From Acinetobacter sp. Ver3 (GTDB taxonomy: Bacteria; Pseudomonadota; Gammaproteobacteria; Pseudomonadales; Moraxellaceae), in assembly GCF_000632455.1 (NCBI RefSeq), contig NZ_JFYL01000019.1:1-44152 (forward strand): a stretch of DNA of 44,152 nt, written 5' to 3'. Position 1 is the first letter of the stretch. Every line of letters begins with the position of its first letter. Position numbers and translations under genes: made by a program. The notes beneath the pieces were generated by a model. That model saw nothing but the letters and a program-made list of their open reading frames with translations. It was not told the origin of the DNA and did not search any database. Below, piece after piece: positions 26,201 to 35,687 of the stretch.

Positions 26201-28621
26201 TTACTGAATCGTGACTGTCACAGGTTTACCGTACAGGGTGTAGCTATAATTCGGAGCAATCGTGTATTGATAGCTCGGCATGACATAGGCTTTGCCTGTT
26301 TCACTAAACGTAATCGACTGACCATTTTTACTATATTTGGCAGAACCAGGCAGAACAATCATTGAATTAAAGTTTTGTGCTGAAGCCTTACCTATCTGAG
26401 TAACTTTTTCTCCACTAAAAACAACAGGCTGTCCCACTTTCGCAGTAATTTGACCTGGAGTATTGATCTTGACGACTAAATCAGAAGATTCATGAGCATA
26501 ATCGGTGGTTAAGCCATGTGTTCCTTGTACATACATACGATTAAAATCATCTTTATTGGTACGGAATGTCCAAGGCCAGAAAGTTACGCCACGTAAGCTC
26601 GCCATTGACATTAACTCTTTGCTTAATCCTGCAAAAGACGGGTTAAATGTAGAAGAATATTTTTGAGTCGCGTCTAATATTCGACGTGTGTTTACAATAT
26701 TGCTTTGTGCGTTCGGCGTATTCGTTAAGAAGCCTGTAGAAACACCCGGTAAGGTATTTTTCATCTGTAAGATTTGATCACCATTAAAACTGATGACAAT
26801 CGATTGATCATAGGCATTGTGCTTATCTAAAAGTTCTTTAATCTTCGCTACAATTTCAGGCTTAGCACTTTTAATTTCGATGAAATTGGTCACATGGGGG
26901 TATTTTTTGACTGCCGCCAAAACCTCATCCATGGTTGGAACTGGGCGACCATTCGGAATAGTACGTAACTGACGAATTTCAGCTAAGGTCAGATCTTCAG
27001 TATTTCTGTTATCACCTGTGGTACGTTTTAGCGTCCCGTCATGCATCAAGAAAACATGACCATCTTTCGATAGATAAACATCATATTCAACTGCGTCAGC
27101 ACCCACCTCAATAGCTTTAATTGTTCCTTCTAAAGTATTTTCATCCTCTAAAGCTGGAATGCCACGATGGCCTGTGATGAGGGGTTTTCTTAACAGGGTA
27201 TTCGGTGTCATCTGCTTCATAATGTTTTGGAAAACATCTGGCTGTAGTGTATAGATCCCATTAATCCCAGTGCTTAAAATATCAGCTGCTTTGAATGCAT
27301 CAATGCCATCTTTTTGATCTGGATGAAGTGTGCTTGCCCAAGGTGTAATTAATAAGCGTTGTAGATGAGATACGACTTCTGATTGCACTAAGTGCGGCGG
27401 TAAAATGACAATTTTTGATAAAGAAGAATTGGTATTATGAGCAATTTTTACAATATCTGATTTACTATTGGTTAAACCAGATTGTTTTGAATAGTCGAGT
27501 GCTGTACGCAAAACAGGGATTTCAACACGAGCTTTACGTAAGAGTTCAGGCTGATCCGACACCAAGGTGATATCAGCGAGATCATAGTTTTCTGTCAACG
27601 TTTTCAGATTACGAATTGTTTTTTCTGAATTGATCGTTAATAGCGGAATATGACGTCGTGTTGAATCATTTAAATAATCTTTTAAATGAGTAATTTTCTT
27701 TTGATCTTGGTTAAGAAGATTGAGTTGCTCATCCAGTTGATAGGCAACATGAGTTGCTAATGGAGCTGAGTTCAGTGTAGTTGCGCCAGCAGGCTGAGCG
27801 AGTGCTGGTGCCATAGAGACTGGCAATTGCTGATCGATTAGATCTGTAACTCGATTAGACTCTGGTAGGGCTTCAAGTTGCTCAGTCACTTTAATTGAAT
27901 CTACACGCATCAAAGTGCCTGCTGTAGAAATGCCAATGCCACCCTGATTTAAATTGTAAGGTAGCGTGCTATCGAGTACGAGTTCATCATTAATATAATG
28001 GCGTACGCGTTGACCATGTACGATGACTGTTGCTTTGTAGGTTTTATTTAACTCAAAATTCTCTTTATGAGCAGATTTTTGTAAAACATTCCATGTGTTG
28101 TTAGGTTGACGCATAGAAAGTTCAAGACCACTTGCAGCGGTTGCATCAACACGAAATGCGAATTGATAATACGGCGTAAAAGCTGGATCAGCATATTGAT
28201 CAGCGGCACGATAGATGATGCTACCCCAACGCCCGCCATTGTTCTTTTCTAAGAAAGCAAAATCCATATCGATACGATAATTACGATGTTGCTGTAGTTC
28301 GTTTGGCAACATGATGGTCGTCATTTGTGTATCGTGCGCCGTACCATTGATGAGTAGTGCTTCATCTTTAACCTCAAGATTCCCTGGACTGCTGCGAAGT
28401 TGAGTCCAATTGTTTGGAATAGCAGTTAAAGCATTGAAATTTTCTTCAAAAAGTATTTTGGGTACAGGAACTTCAATTTCTGGTGTTTCAGGTTCTGGAG
28501 ATGGATTAGGATTTTCTGTTTGATCTGGATTTGATACAGCATTTTTTTGATCATCATCGGAGCAAGCTGTTAAGCTTAATGTTAATAATATTGCTGACGT
28601 CAGTGTTGTAAATTTCATCAT
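26201..28621 (-). CDS. Glycerophosphodiester phosphodiesterase-family lipoprotein, 806 aa (copy 1)
   Basis: The lipoprotein signal has lipobox LTAC (Cys20), followed by a Pro/Glu linker (about 35-55). A lectin-like beta-sandwich (about 55-250) comes next, then a region of about 255-480 that looks like a degenerate GDPD barrel. A full GDPD barrel starts at GHRGI (about residue 484). It carries the ENTLEG, EYDVYLSKDG and MHDGTLKRTTG blocks, i.e. the His, Glu/Asp and second His of the active site. A C-terminal Ig-like strand region ends the protein. It probably hydrolyses glycerophosphodiesters outside the inner membrane. It is a tandem paralogue of the next gene. The start may be either of two adjacent ATGs. 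Confidence 0.85.
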   Translation of the reverse strand: MMKFTTLTSAILLTLSLTACSDDDQKNAVSNPDQTENPNPSPEPETPEIEVPVPKILFEENFNALTAIPNNWTQLRSSPGNLEVKDEALLINGTAHDTQMTTIMLPNELQQHRNYRIDMDFAFLEKNNGGRWGSIIYRAADQYADPAFTPYYQFAFRVDATAASGLELSMRQPNNTWNVLQKSAHKENFELNKTYKATVIVHGQRVRHYINDELVLDSTLPYNLNQGGIGISTAGTLMRVDSIKVTEQLEALPESNRVTDLIDQQLPVSMAPALAQPAGATTLNSAPLATHVAYQLDEQLNLLNQDQKKITHLKDYLNDSTRRHIPLLTINSEKTIRNLKTLTENYDLADITLVSDQPELLRKARVEIPVLRTALDYSKQSGLTNSKSDIVKIAHNTNSSLSKIVILPPHLVQSEVVSHLQRLLITPWASTLHPDQKDGIDAFKAADILSTGINGIYTLQPDVFQNIMKQMTPNTLLRKPLITGHRGIPALEDENTLEGTIKAIEVGADAVEYDVYLSKDGHVFLMHDGTLKRTTGDNRNTEDLTLAEIRQLRTIPNGRPVPTMDEVLAAVKKYPHVTNFIEIKSAKPEIVAKIKELLDKHNAYDQSIVISFNGDQILQMKNTLPGVSTGFLTNTPNAQSNIVNTRRILDATQKYSSTFNPSFAGLSKELMSMASLRGVTFWPWTFRTNKDDFNRMYVQGTHGLTTDYAHESSDLVVKINTPGQITAKVGQPVVFSGEKVTQIGKASAQNFNSMIVLPGSAKYSKNGQSITFSETGKAYVMPSYQYTIAPNYSYTLYGKPVTVTIQ

Positions 28622-28832
28622 TAAAAAGTACTCGAAAAGTATGTCCCTAAGCGAGACACAATCTAAGTACGTAAAATGACAACTCTATGGATTTGTCATA
28701 AAGTAAAAAAAATATTACATATTAAATATTTATGAAATTCATCAGTTTTAAATACTGTCGTGTTTAAGCGGTGAACATCATTAAAAGTCCAGTTGAAATC
28801 TTATGAAAAGATGAGGAAAAATGCCATTTTCG

Positions 28833-28861
28833 AAAAAAACCAACTCAGCGAACTGAATTGG
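28833..28861 (-). terminator. Terminator of the second GDPD lipoprotein gene
   Basis: In the leftward sense CCAATTCAG/CTGAGTTGG closes on a TTCG tetraloop, with one U-G wobble, and is followed by TTTTTT. The opposite strand has an A-C mismatch at the wobble, so the direction is clear. Confidence 0.85.
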
Positions 28862-28885
28862 TCTCCAAATATCAATGTGGCTTTC

Positions 28886-31345
28886 TTATTGAATGGTCAC
28901 AGTCACGGGTTTTGCATAGATGGTATAGGTGAAATTGGGTGCTATGGTGTATTGGTAGCTTGGCATGACATAGGCTGTACCACGTTCACTGAAACTCACA
29001 GATTGACCATTTAGACTATATTTTGCAGAGCCTGATAGTACGAGCATCGTATTGAAGCTTTGGTAACTAGATTGACCCAGTTGCGTTAATTTTTGCCCAG
29101 TGATTTGTAAAGGTTGACCAACAGTTGCTGATATTTGTCGTGGAGTTTCAATTTTGACCACAAAATTCGATGCATCTTGTGCATAATCTGTGGTCAACCC
29201 ATGTGTACCTTGAATGTACATACGATAGAAATCATTTTTAATTAAACGGAACGTCCAAGGCCAGAAGGTCACCCCACGTAAACTTGCCAGATACATGACA
29301 TCCTGATTCAAACCACTATAATTCGGATTGAATGTTGAAGAAAATTGTCGTGTTGTTTCCAAAACTCTTCGAATGTTTAGAAAAGTAGTTTGTTCCTTTG
29401 GTGGATATACCAATAAACCCGTTGATACACCTTTTAGAGTGTTCTTCATTTCAAGAATTTGTTGCCCATCAAAACTTATGACAATGGCTTGACCATATGC
29501 ATCATATTTATCAAGTAAATCTTTAATTTTTGAAATTATTTCGGGTTTTGCACTCTTAATCTCGATAAAATTGGTGACATGTGAGTACTTTTTAACTACT
29601 GCAGCCAATACTTCATCCATCGTCGGTATGGCAAGTCGCTGCCCGGTCGTTTTTAGTTTACGAACTTCTTCGAGCGTCATGTTCTCAATATTTTTTGCGA
29701 TACCCGTTGTGCGTAAAACCGATTTATCATGCATTAAAACGACATGGTCATCTTTCGTCAGATATACATCATATTCCACGGCATCAGCACCAACTTCTAT
29801 CGCCTTAAGAATACCTTCAAGGGTATTTTCATCAACTTGAGATGGAATTCCACGATGACCTGTAATGAGTGGTTTACGAAGTAGGGTGTTGGGCGCCATT
29901 GAGCGCATGATGGAATGAAATAATTCAGGCTGATGCGTATAAATGCCATTTACTCCTGTTGTTAATATCTCAGCGGCTTGATAGGCATCAAGCTTAGGAC
30001 TGGTCTGTCCAGAAGTATTGTGGGTAAAACCTGCCCAAGGTGTGATCAATAAACGTTGCAAGTGTGCAACTACATGAGACTGAACCAAATGGGCTGGTAA
30101 AATCACAATTTTAGAAAGTGCTGTATTGGTTGCCTGTGCAATTTTCACAACACTATTTTGATCTGAAATCAAATTGTACTTTTCAGACCAATCCAATGCT
30201 GTACGGATTTCTGGAATCTCCACACGCGCTTTTCTTAATAGATATGGATCATCAGAGACTAGCGTGACATCACTAAAATCATAATCTGAAGACAAAGATC
30301 TTAATTCAGCCAGTGTGTTTTCAGAGTCGATATGCAGAAGAGGAAGTGTTCTTTTGGTTTGATCAGAAAGAAGACTTCTGAGGTGCAGCGAGGTCTTATT
30401 GTCGAAATCTTTTAAAAATAATTGTTCATCAAGTTGGTAAGCAATATAAGTGGCGGTATGAGCGTTATCATTTGTTAATGAGTCGGCTGGTTGCGCTAAA
30501 GCAGGCGCCATTGCAACTGGATATTTGTGATCAATGACATCTGTAATCCGATCTTGAGTAGGGAGGGCATCAAGTTGTTCAATCACCTGTATTGTGTTGA
30601 CCTTCATCAGCAATCCTGCTGCTGAAAGTCCAATGGCACCTTGGTTTAGGTTGGTGGGTAATTCACCATCAAAAACCAATTGATCATTCAAGTAATGACG
30701 AACACGTTGATCATGAACAACAACTGTAGCCTTATAAGGTGTATTTAAAGCAATGTTTGATTCGAATTTGGATGTATCGATGACATTCCATGTGTTATTT
30801 GAGCGTCTAAGTGCGAGTTCTAGACCATTATAAGCAGATGCATCTGCACGAATAGCAAATTGGTAGTATGGTGTATATTCAGGTTGAGCAAACACATCTG
30901 AAGCTCTATAAATAATACTTCCCCAACGAGTACCGTTATTACGCTCAAGGTATTCAAATTCTAACTCAATTTTATAGTTGCGAAGCTTTTGAAAATCCGA
31001 ACTTAACATGATGGTGGTGGGTTTGGTTAAATCTTTGCGACCATCAATCAGTAAGGCACCTTCTTTAAATTGAATGCTACCTGGATTTGAAGGCAGAATA
31101 TTCCAATCAGAAGGTATTGAATAAATTTCAGTAAAATCCAGATTTAAATACGTTTTTGGTTGTGGAACATTGATCGGTCTTTCAGGTTCGAGATCCGGTG
31201 GTAGAGATGGTTCTGGATCTTCAGGCTGAATTGGTATGGTTGGTTCAGGGGCACTTGGTGTGGTTAATTTAGGTTTATCTTCCCCAGAGCATCCTGCTAA
31301 ACCGAGCATGAGCGATAGTATGACAACTAGAGTCTGCTTTTTCAT
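28886..31345 (-). CDS. Glycerophosphodiester phosphodiesterase-family lipoprotein, 819 aa (copy 2)
   Basis: The architecture matches copy 1: lipobox AGC with Cys19, a Pro-rich linker (about 28-63), a lectin-like domain and a degenerate barrel. A complete GDPD barrel follows, with GHRGIPSQVDENTLEG from about residue 492, EYDVYLTKDDHV and MHDKSVLRTTG, and then a C-terminal Ig-like part. Sequence similarity to copy 1 is high along the whole length, especially in the catalytic barrel and C-terminus, so this is a full-length tandem duplication. The linker and some loops differ in length. The two genes have separate terminators. The start regions share a TCGAG element just before the ATG. Confidence 0.85.
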   Translation of the reverse strand: MKKQTLVVILSLMLGLAGCSGEDKPKLTTPSAPEPTIPIQPEDPEPSLPPDLEPERPINVPQPKTYLNLDFTEIYSIPSDWNILPSNPGSIQFKEGALLIDGRKDLTKPTTIMLSSDFQKLRNYKIELEFEYLERNNGTRWGSIIYRASDVFAQPEYTPYYQFAIRADASAYNGLELALRRSNNTWNVIDTSKFESNIALNTPYKATVVVHDQRVRHYLNDQLVFDGELPTNLNQGAIGLSAAGLLMKVNTIQVIEQLDALPTQDRITDVIDHKYPVAMAPALAQPADSLTNDNAHTATYIAYQLDEQLFLKDFDNKTSLHLRSLLSDQTKRTLPLLHIDSENTLAELRSLSSDYDFSDVTLVSDDPYLLRKARVEIPEIRTALDWSEKYNLISDQNSVVKIAQATNTALSKIVILPAHLVQSHVVAHLQRLLITPWAGFTHNTSGQTSPKLDAYQAAEILTTGVNGIYTHQPELFHSIMRSMAPNTLLRKPLITGHRGIPSQVDENTLEGILKAIEVGADAVEYDVYLTKDDHVVLMHDKSVLRTTGIAKNIENMTLEEVRKLKTTGQRLAIPTMDEVLAAVVKKYSHVTNFIEIKSAKPEIISKIKDLLDKYDAYGQAIVISFDGQQILEMKNTLKGVSTGLLVYPPKEQTTFLNIRRVLETTRQFSSTFNPNYSGLNQDVMYLASLRGVTFWPWTFRLIKNDFYRMYIQGTHGLTTDYAQDASNFVVKIETPRQISATVGQPLQITGQKLTQLGQSSYQSFNTMLVLSGSAKYSLNGQSVSFSERGTAYVMPSYQYTIAPNFTYTIYAKPVTVTIQ

Positions 31346-31484
31346 GTTAAAAATTCTCGAGTGTACGATCCATGACGACCTTAAAATTTAAGACATTAAG
31401 GTTACAATTCCGTTGTAAATCAAAAAAATACGAAGCTTTGTTTGTATTATTGAGTTATTTTAATATTCGTGTCTGAGGCAAGGT

Positions 31485-31775
31485 TTAAAATAAAAGATTT
31501 AAAACTTGCCATCCACCAATAATGACACGAATGATCCCCAAAGCGACGAACAATATCATTTCAAAAAAACAGAAAACTAAAAAAGTCCAACCTGCTGCAC
31601 CATCCACTTTGCTCGCATCGTATTCAATGTATAGCAATAACAACACCAGCCCAATTTGGAAGTAGATCATCGCAATTACTGCTGAATCCCATGGAAAACT
31701 TAACAAAAAAGTCCAACAGATGATGACCAAGGCAGCAAAACTGCATGGCAAAATAAATTGCAGCAAGTAACGCAT
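31485..31775 (-). CDS. Small integral membrane protein, 96 aa
   Basis: Three hydrophobic segments are visible (about residues 5-25, 32-50 and 62-88), with YIEYDASKVDGAAGW between the second and third. I do not recognise the family. GGGGGA lies 7 bases before the ATG at 31775, a very strong Shine-Dalgarno. That decides this start against an upstream extension of 15 residues. It is followed by the GDPD genes on the same strand, about 140 bases further, with no clear functional link. Confidence 0.7.
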   Translation of the reverse strand: MRYLLQFILPCSFAALVIICWTFLLSFPWDSAVIAMIYFQIGLVLLLLYIEYDASKVDGAAGWTFLVFCFFEMILFVALGIIRVIIGGWQVLNLLF

Positions 31776-31906
31776 ATTATTTTCCCCCAAAAATAATGAT
31801 TCGTTTTCATCCTTATACATAAGTAATACAGGACTTTATCAATGTGATCAACTATGATGAAATTGATTGAAATGAATGAAAAGTATTGTAAATAAAGGAT
31901 TTGATT

Positions 31907-32899
31907 ATGGCACAAAGCATGCAACACGTGATCATTACTGAACCAGGCGGCGTTGAGAAGTTGGCTTATGAAACGGTTGATATTCCGCAACCTAAAGACA
32001 ATGAAGTCTTGGTGAAAGTACATGCTTTCGGCATTAACCGTCCTGATATTTTACAGCGCCAAGGTTTATATCCAATGCCTAAAGGGGTCACACCTGTACC
32101 TGGGTTAGAGGTATCAGGGGAAGTCGTTGCAGTAGGGGCTGAGGTAAACGCCTATCAGGTGGGGGATCAAGTGTGTGGACTTACCAATGGTGGTGGTTAT
32201 GCGGAATACTGTGTGGTGCCTGAATCTCAGCTGATTAATATTCCTGCAGGGGTGAGTCATATTCAAGCTGCTGCAATTCCAGAAACATTTTTTACCGTTT
32301 GGGCGAATATTTTTCAAATGGGCAAAGCTAAAGCAGGGGAAACGGCTTTAATCCATGGCGGAACCAGTGGGATTGGAACAACGGCATTGATGTTGTGTAA
32401 CGCATTTGGCTTAAAAACTTTTGCGACTGTTGGTTCAGATGAGAAACTAAAAGCAATTCAAGATTTGACGCATGCAATTAATTATAAAACGGAAGACTTT
32501 GAACAGGTCATTCAGCAAGCGACGGAAGAAAATGGTGTAGATATTGTTTTAGATATGGTTGGAGCGCCTTATTTAGCTCAAAACCTGAATATACTACGTC
32601 GTGATGGACGTTTGGTTTATATCGCATTTCTTGGAGGAGCTAAAGCCGATGGCGTAAAATTAGGTCAAATCATGATGAAGCGTTTAACCATTACTGGCTC
32701 AACCATGCGTGCACGTACCACAGCAGAAAAAGCCAAAATCGCTCAAGATTTAAAGACACATGTTGCGCCGTTATGGGCAAAAGGTGAATGTCTACCGATG
32801 ATTTATAAAACTTTTAATTTTGATGAGATTCAAGCGGCTCATTTGGCAATGGATGCAGGTGATCACATTGGTAAAATTGTGGTGAAAGTCTTGGATTAA
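31907..32899 (+). CDS. NAD(P)H:quinone oxidoreductase, zinc-free MDR (PIG3/QorB) family
   Basis: The 330-residue medium-chain reductase has a GroES-like N-terminal domain (FGINRPDILQRQGLYP, GLEVSGEVVAVG) and a nucleotide-binding domain with HGGTSGIGTTA (about 148-158). There are no zinc-binding cysteines in the usual positions, which fits the quinone reductase branch. It should reduce quinones or related electrophiles with NADPH in the cytoplasm. AAAGGA lies 7 bases before the ATG at 31907; a TTG two codons upstream is less likely. Confidence 0.88.
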   Translation: MAQSMQHVIITEPGGVEKLAYETVDIPQPKDNEVLVKVHAFGINRPDILQRQGLYPMPKGVTPVPGLEVSGEVVAVGAEVNAYQVGDQVCGLTNGGGYAEYCVVPESQLINIPAGVSHIQAAAIPETFFTVWANIFQMGKAKAGETALIHGGTSGIGTTALMLCNAFGLKTFATVGSDEKLKAIQDLTHAINYKTEDFEQVIQQATEENGVDIVLDMVGAPYLAQNLNILRRDGRLVYIAFLGGAKADGVKLGQIMMKRLTITGSTMRARTTAEKAKIAQDLKTHVAPLWAKGECLPMIYKTFNFDEIQAAHLAMDAGDHIGKIVVKVLD

Positions 32900-32935
32900 T
32901 CTCAACCACCTATGTTCGATTGAGTCAGCGCTGAG

Positions 32936-32979
32936 GATGAATAATCTGCTTCGTCCCAACAGACTGTAGATTATTCATC
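32936..32979. terminator. Long-loop inverted repeat between convergent genes
   Basis: The 12-bp perfect inverted repeat GATGAATAATCT/AGATTATTCATC with a 20-base loop lies between the stops of the quinone reductase and the DUF421 gene. A 10-bp palindrome TCAGCGCTGA (32925-32934) precedes it. There is no T-run, so termination is only a guess. Confidence 0.4.
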
Positions 32980-32981
32980 TG

Positions 32982-33659
32982 CTAACCAATTCTTAGACTG
33001 TTCATTGCTTGCGTCCAATCTTGGCAAGAACAGCGCGGACAATCTTGAAGTGGTTGCTGAAGTTCAGTACAGAATCCACAATGTGTACACGCATATATTA
33101 CGCTAGGTTTTACCTTGTATATTGATTGAGCTTGATCTGGAAAAATTGGTAAGCCATATTTAACTTGCTCATCGGGATAAAACAAAATACTGAAATTCCC
33201 ATCGGACTCTAATAGACCGACTCGAATTTGACCTAAATGCTCAACAGATTGACGACGCATTTCCGAAAAGAACTCATCATGCGACATATTACCTCGCTTG
33301 AATGCTTCAAGGACGAGCATGCCATCTTTAACGATGTAGCAGGATTTACCTTCGACTAAGTCTTCGAAAGGCTGATATTTCATCATTAACCACGTTGTGG
33401 TGCGGTAAAGTAAGATGATCACACTCATGACGACTACGGCTTGAATTAAGGGTAAATCCTCCGTAAACATTGGATCTCCAGCAATTGATCCAAGACAAAG
33501 AATAATGGCAACTTCAAAGATGGAGAGTTGTCTAACCCCTCGCTTGCCTGTCAAACGAAGAAACAGAATGATCAGTAAATACATCACCACACATCGGATT
33601 AAAATCTCGAAAACAAATACCCATGTGGTGTCGTAAAAAAAGATAGAAGCAAAATCCAT
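32982..33659 (-). CDS. DUF421 (YetF-type) membrane protein with C-terminal cysteine cluster
   Basis: Three N-terminal TM helices (about residues 12-35, 44-62 and 70-86) are followed by the DUF421 soluble domain, with ILFLRLTGKRGVRQLSIFE, KYQPFEDLVEGKSCYIVKDG and a MRRQSVEHLGQIRVGLLESDG core. The last ~35 residues carry six cysteines: 191, 194, 197, 207, 210 and 212 (CTHCGFC and CPRCSC). This is a zinc-ribbon-like or metal-cluster tail absent from the YetF proteins I know. The function of DUF421 is unknown. The protein is divergent from the diguanylate cyclase. Confidence 0.8.
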   Translation of the reverse strand: MDFASIFFYDTTWVFVFEILIRCVVMYLLIILFLRLTGKRGVRQLSIFEVAIILCLGSIAGDPMFTEDLPLIQAVVVMSVIILLYRTTTWLMMKYQPFEDLVEGKSCYIVKDGMLVLEAFKRGNMSHDEFFSEMRRQSVEHLGQIRVGLLESDGNFSILFYPDEQVKYGLPIFPDQAQSIYKVKPSVIYACTHCGFCTELQQPLQDCPRCSCQDWTQAMNSLRIG

Positions 33660-33968
33660 TTGTTTCTCAATTTTCTAGGTGATTCTACTTAAGCTATCAA
33701 GCGCCAAAAAAAAGAAATACAGAATTATTGTCGAATTATTATGACTTTATGTAGATGTGGTGCGTGACTTGAATATTAAATCATGTTGTTTAAAAGATAG
33801 GGAGTGGAATTACAGTTGTTAATGTTAATCAGGATTTTGAATATATGAGATAAGGTTGGCATTTTTTATTCATTACAATGAGCTGAAATGTTTGTTATGT
33901 ATTTGTAATATTCTGTTATATTCTTATGGTTGCATGTTTCGGTGTTTAACCAAGAGTTAAGGTGTATT
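33660..33968. other. Divergent intergenic region between DUF421 gene and diguanylate cyclase, 309 bp
   Basis: This AT-rich stretch must contain both promoters. I see no coding sequence, no clear inverted repeat and no convincing -35/-10 pair. Confidence 0.4.
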
Positions 33969-35630
33969 TTGGATTCATTCCGTAATCGCGTTCTGTTCAT
34001 ATTTGCTGGGTTAACCATTATCCTTGGGATATGCGTATCGCTGTATATTGGAAATATCGCATCTCAGCACTTGGCTAAAGCCAGTGGACAGACCCTACAT
34101 GTCGCAGCAAAAAATATCAGTAATGCCTTGGCAACTTCTCTTGCCGAACGCGAGCGCGAAATGGTGCTGCTCAGCCAATCTCCTTTCTTTTCAGAAGCAA
34201 ATCTAGATGATCCACGTGTCCGTACACGCTTGGAACAAGTCAAAAATGCGTATGTCTATTATGCTTGGATGGGGGTAACGGATTTAAACGGTGATGTTCA
34301 AATCGCTGCGGATGGTATTCTTGAAGGTGAAAATGTTTCTTCACGGCCATGGTTTAAGGCAGGTTTACAGGGTACATACTTAGGTGATGTGCATGAAGCT
34401 GTGTTATTGGCAAAAAAAATTCAAGCTTTAAATCCTCATGAGCCGATGCGTTTTATTGATTTCGCAACACCAATCTATGATCCAAATACTCAAAAATTAA
34501 AAGGAGTGTTAGCTGCACATGCAGATTGGGAGTGGGCACGTCATATTCTCAATAGAGCTTTATCTCAAACAGCATCTCAGCGTGGCATAGAAGTCTTTAT
34601 CTTAAATAAACAGGGTGAACTGCTGTATCCATTTAAAAGTATTGGACGAGTCCAGCCACCTCAATTTCAAGTCAACGATGCACTTTATTATATTGATGAT
34701 TGGAATGAAGGACAGGATTTCTTAACCGCAAATATTGCGGTGGAGTCCGAGACTAAAAGTGATATTGGTTGGCATGTGGTTATTCGTCAACCTTTGGCGA
34801 TTGCTTTGGCTGATATGCGTGATTTGCAGTTCAAAATCTTTCTGATTGGTTTATTCGTCTCGCTGTTTATCTTTTATGTGATTTATCAACTTGCCAATAA
34901 ATTGAGCAGACCCATTGAGGCTTTAGCCAAATCGGCTTATGCGGTCGAACAGGGAGACGTGCATACGGCATTTCATAGTCAAAGCAGCATCCGTGAAATC
35001 CAAGGATTATCACATTCTCTACAAAGCATGACGCAAACCTTATTGGAACAAAAACAACAATTACTTGATGCAAACCAATCTCTAGAGCGTAAGGTTCAAG
35101 AGCGCACTCGAGCACTTGAATTGGCTAATCTTGTGTTGATTCGATTGTCACGACATGACGCATTAACAGGTTTACACAATCGCCGTGCTTTAAATGAGCA
35201 ACTTGAATACTTGTTTGCTCAACATAAAAGAAATCAAATTGGCTATGCAGCACTTATATTGGATGTCGATTATTTTAAGCAAGTCAACGATCAATATGGT
35301 CATGATCAAGGGGATCAAGTGTTACAACAAGTAGCAAAAATCCTTGATCAAGCAACACGTGAAACCGATTTTGTGGCACGTTATGGTGGTGAAGAATTTG
35401 TAATTTTATTGCCTGCAACACATCTGATGGGTGCGCAAGTTTTGGCAGAGAAAATTCGTACATTGGTGGAACAAGCTGTTATTTTGGCAGAGAAAACTTT
35501 GACCGTCAGTATTGGTGTCAGTGTGACTGATCTCAACGATGCTGATGCTTATGCCATTCTTAAACGAGCAGATCGACATCTTTATCAAGCAAAAGCCAAT
35601 GGTCGAAATCAAACTGTGATCGATGCTTAA
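33969..35630 (+). CDS. Membrane diguanylate cyclase, dCache-HAMP-GGDEF
   Basis: The enzyme makes cyclic di-GMP from GTP. TM1 is at about residues 8-28, then a periplasmic double-Cache sensor (about 30-285) with a WFKAGLQGTYLGDVHE ligand-pocket-like segment. TM2 is at about 295-315, then HAMP and a coiled coil (about 320-400), then GGDEF. The active-site loop is GGEEF (473-477), an active variant. RETD five residues upstream is the RxxD inhibitory I-site, so product feedback is expected. I choose TTG at 33969 as start: AAGGTG sits correctly before it and the protein then begins MDSFRNRVLFIF. A longer TTG start at 33930 exists. Confidence 0.9.
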   Translation: MDSFRNRVLFIFAGLTIILGICVSLYIGNIASQHLAKASGQTLHVAAKNISNALATSLAEREREMVLLSQSPFFSEANLDDPRVRTRLEQVKNAYVYYAWMGVTDLNGDVQIAADGILEGENVSSRPWFKAGLQGTYLGDVHEAVLLAKKIQALNPHEPMRFIDFATPIYDPNTQKLKGVLAAHADWEWARHILNRALSQTASQRGIEVFILNKQGELLYPFKSIGRVQPPQFQVNDALYYIDDWNEGQDFLTANIAVESETKSDIGWHVVIRQPLAIALADMRDLQFKIFLIGLFVSLFIFYVIYQLANKLSRPIEALAKSAYAVEQGDVHTAFHSQSSIREIQGLSHSLQSMTQTLLEQKQQLLDANQSLERKVQERTRALELANLVLIRLSRHDALTGLHNRRALNEQLEYLFAQHKRNQIGYAALILDVDYFKQVNDQYGHDQGDQVLQQVAKILDQATRETDFVARYGGEEFVILLPATHLMGAQVLAEKIRTLVEQAVILAEKTLTVSIGVSVTDLNDADAYAILKRADRHLYQAKANGRNQTVIDA

Positions 35631-35687
35631 ATAAAGCATCCACATTTTGTTAAACTCAGTATTCTCTCATTGGACTAAACACCTGAC

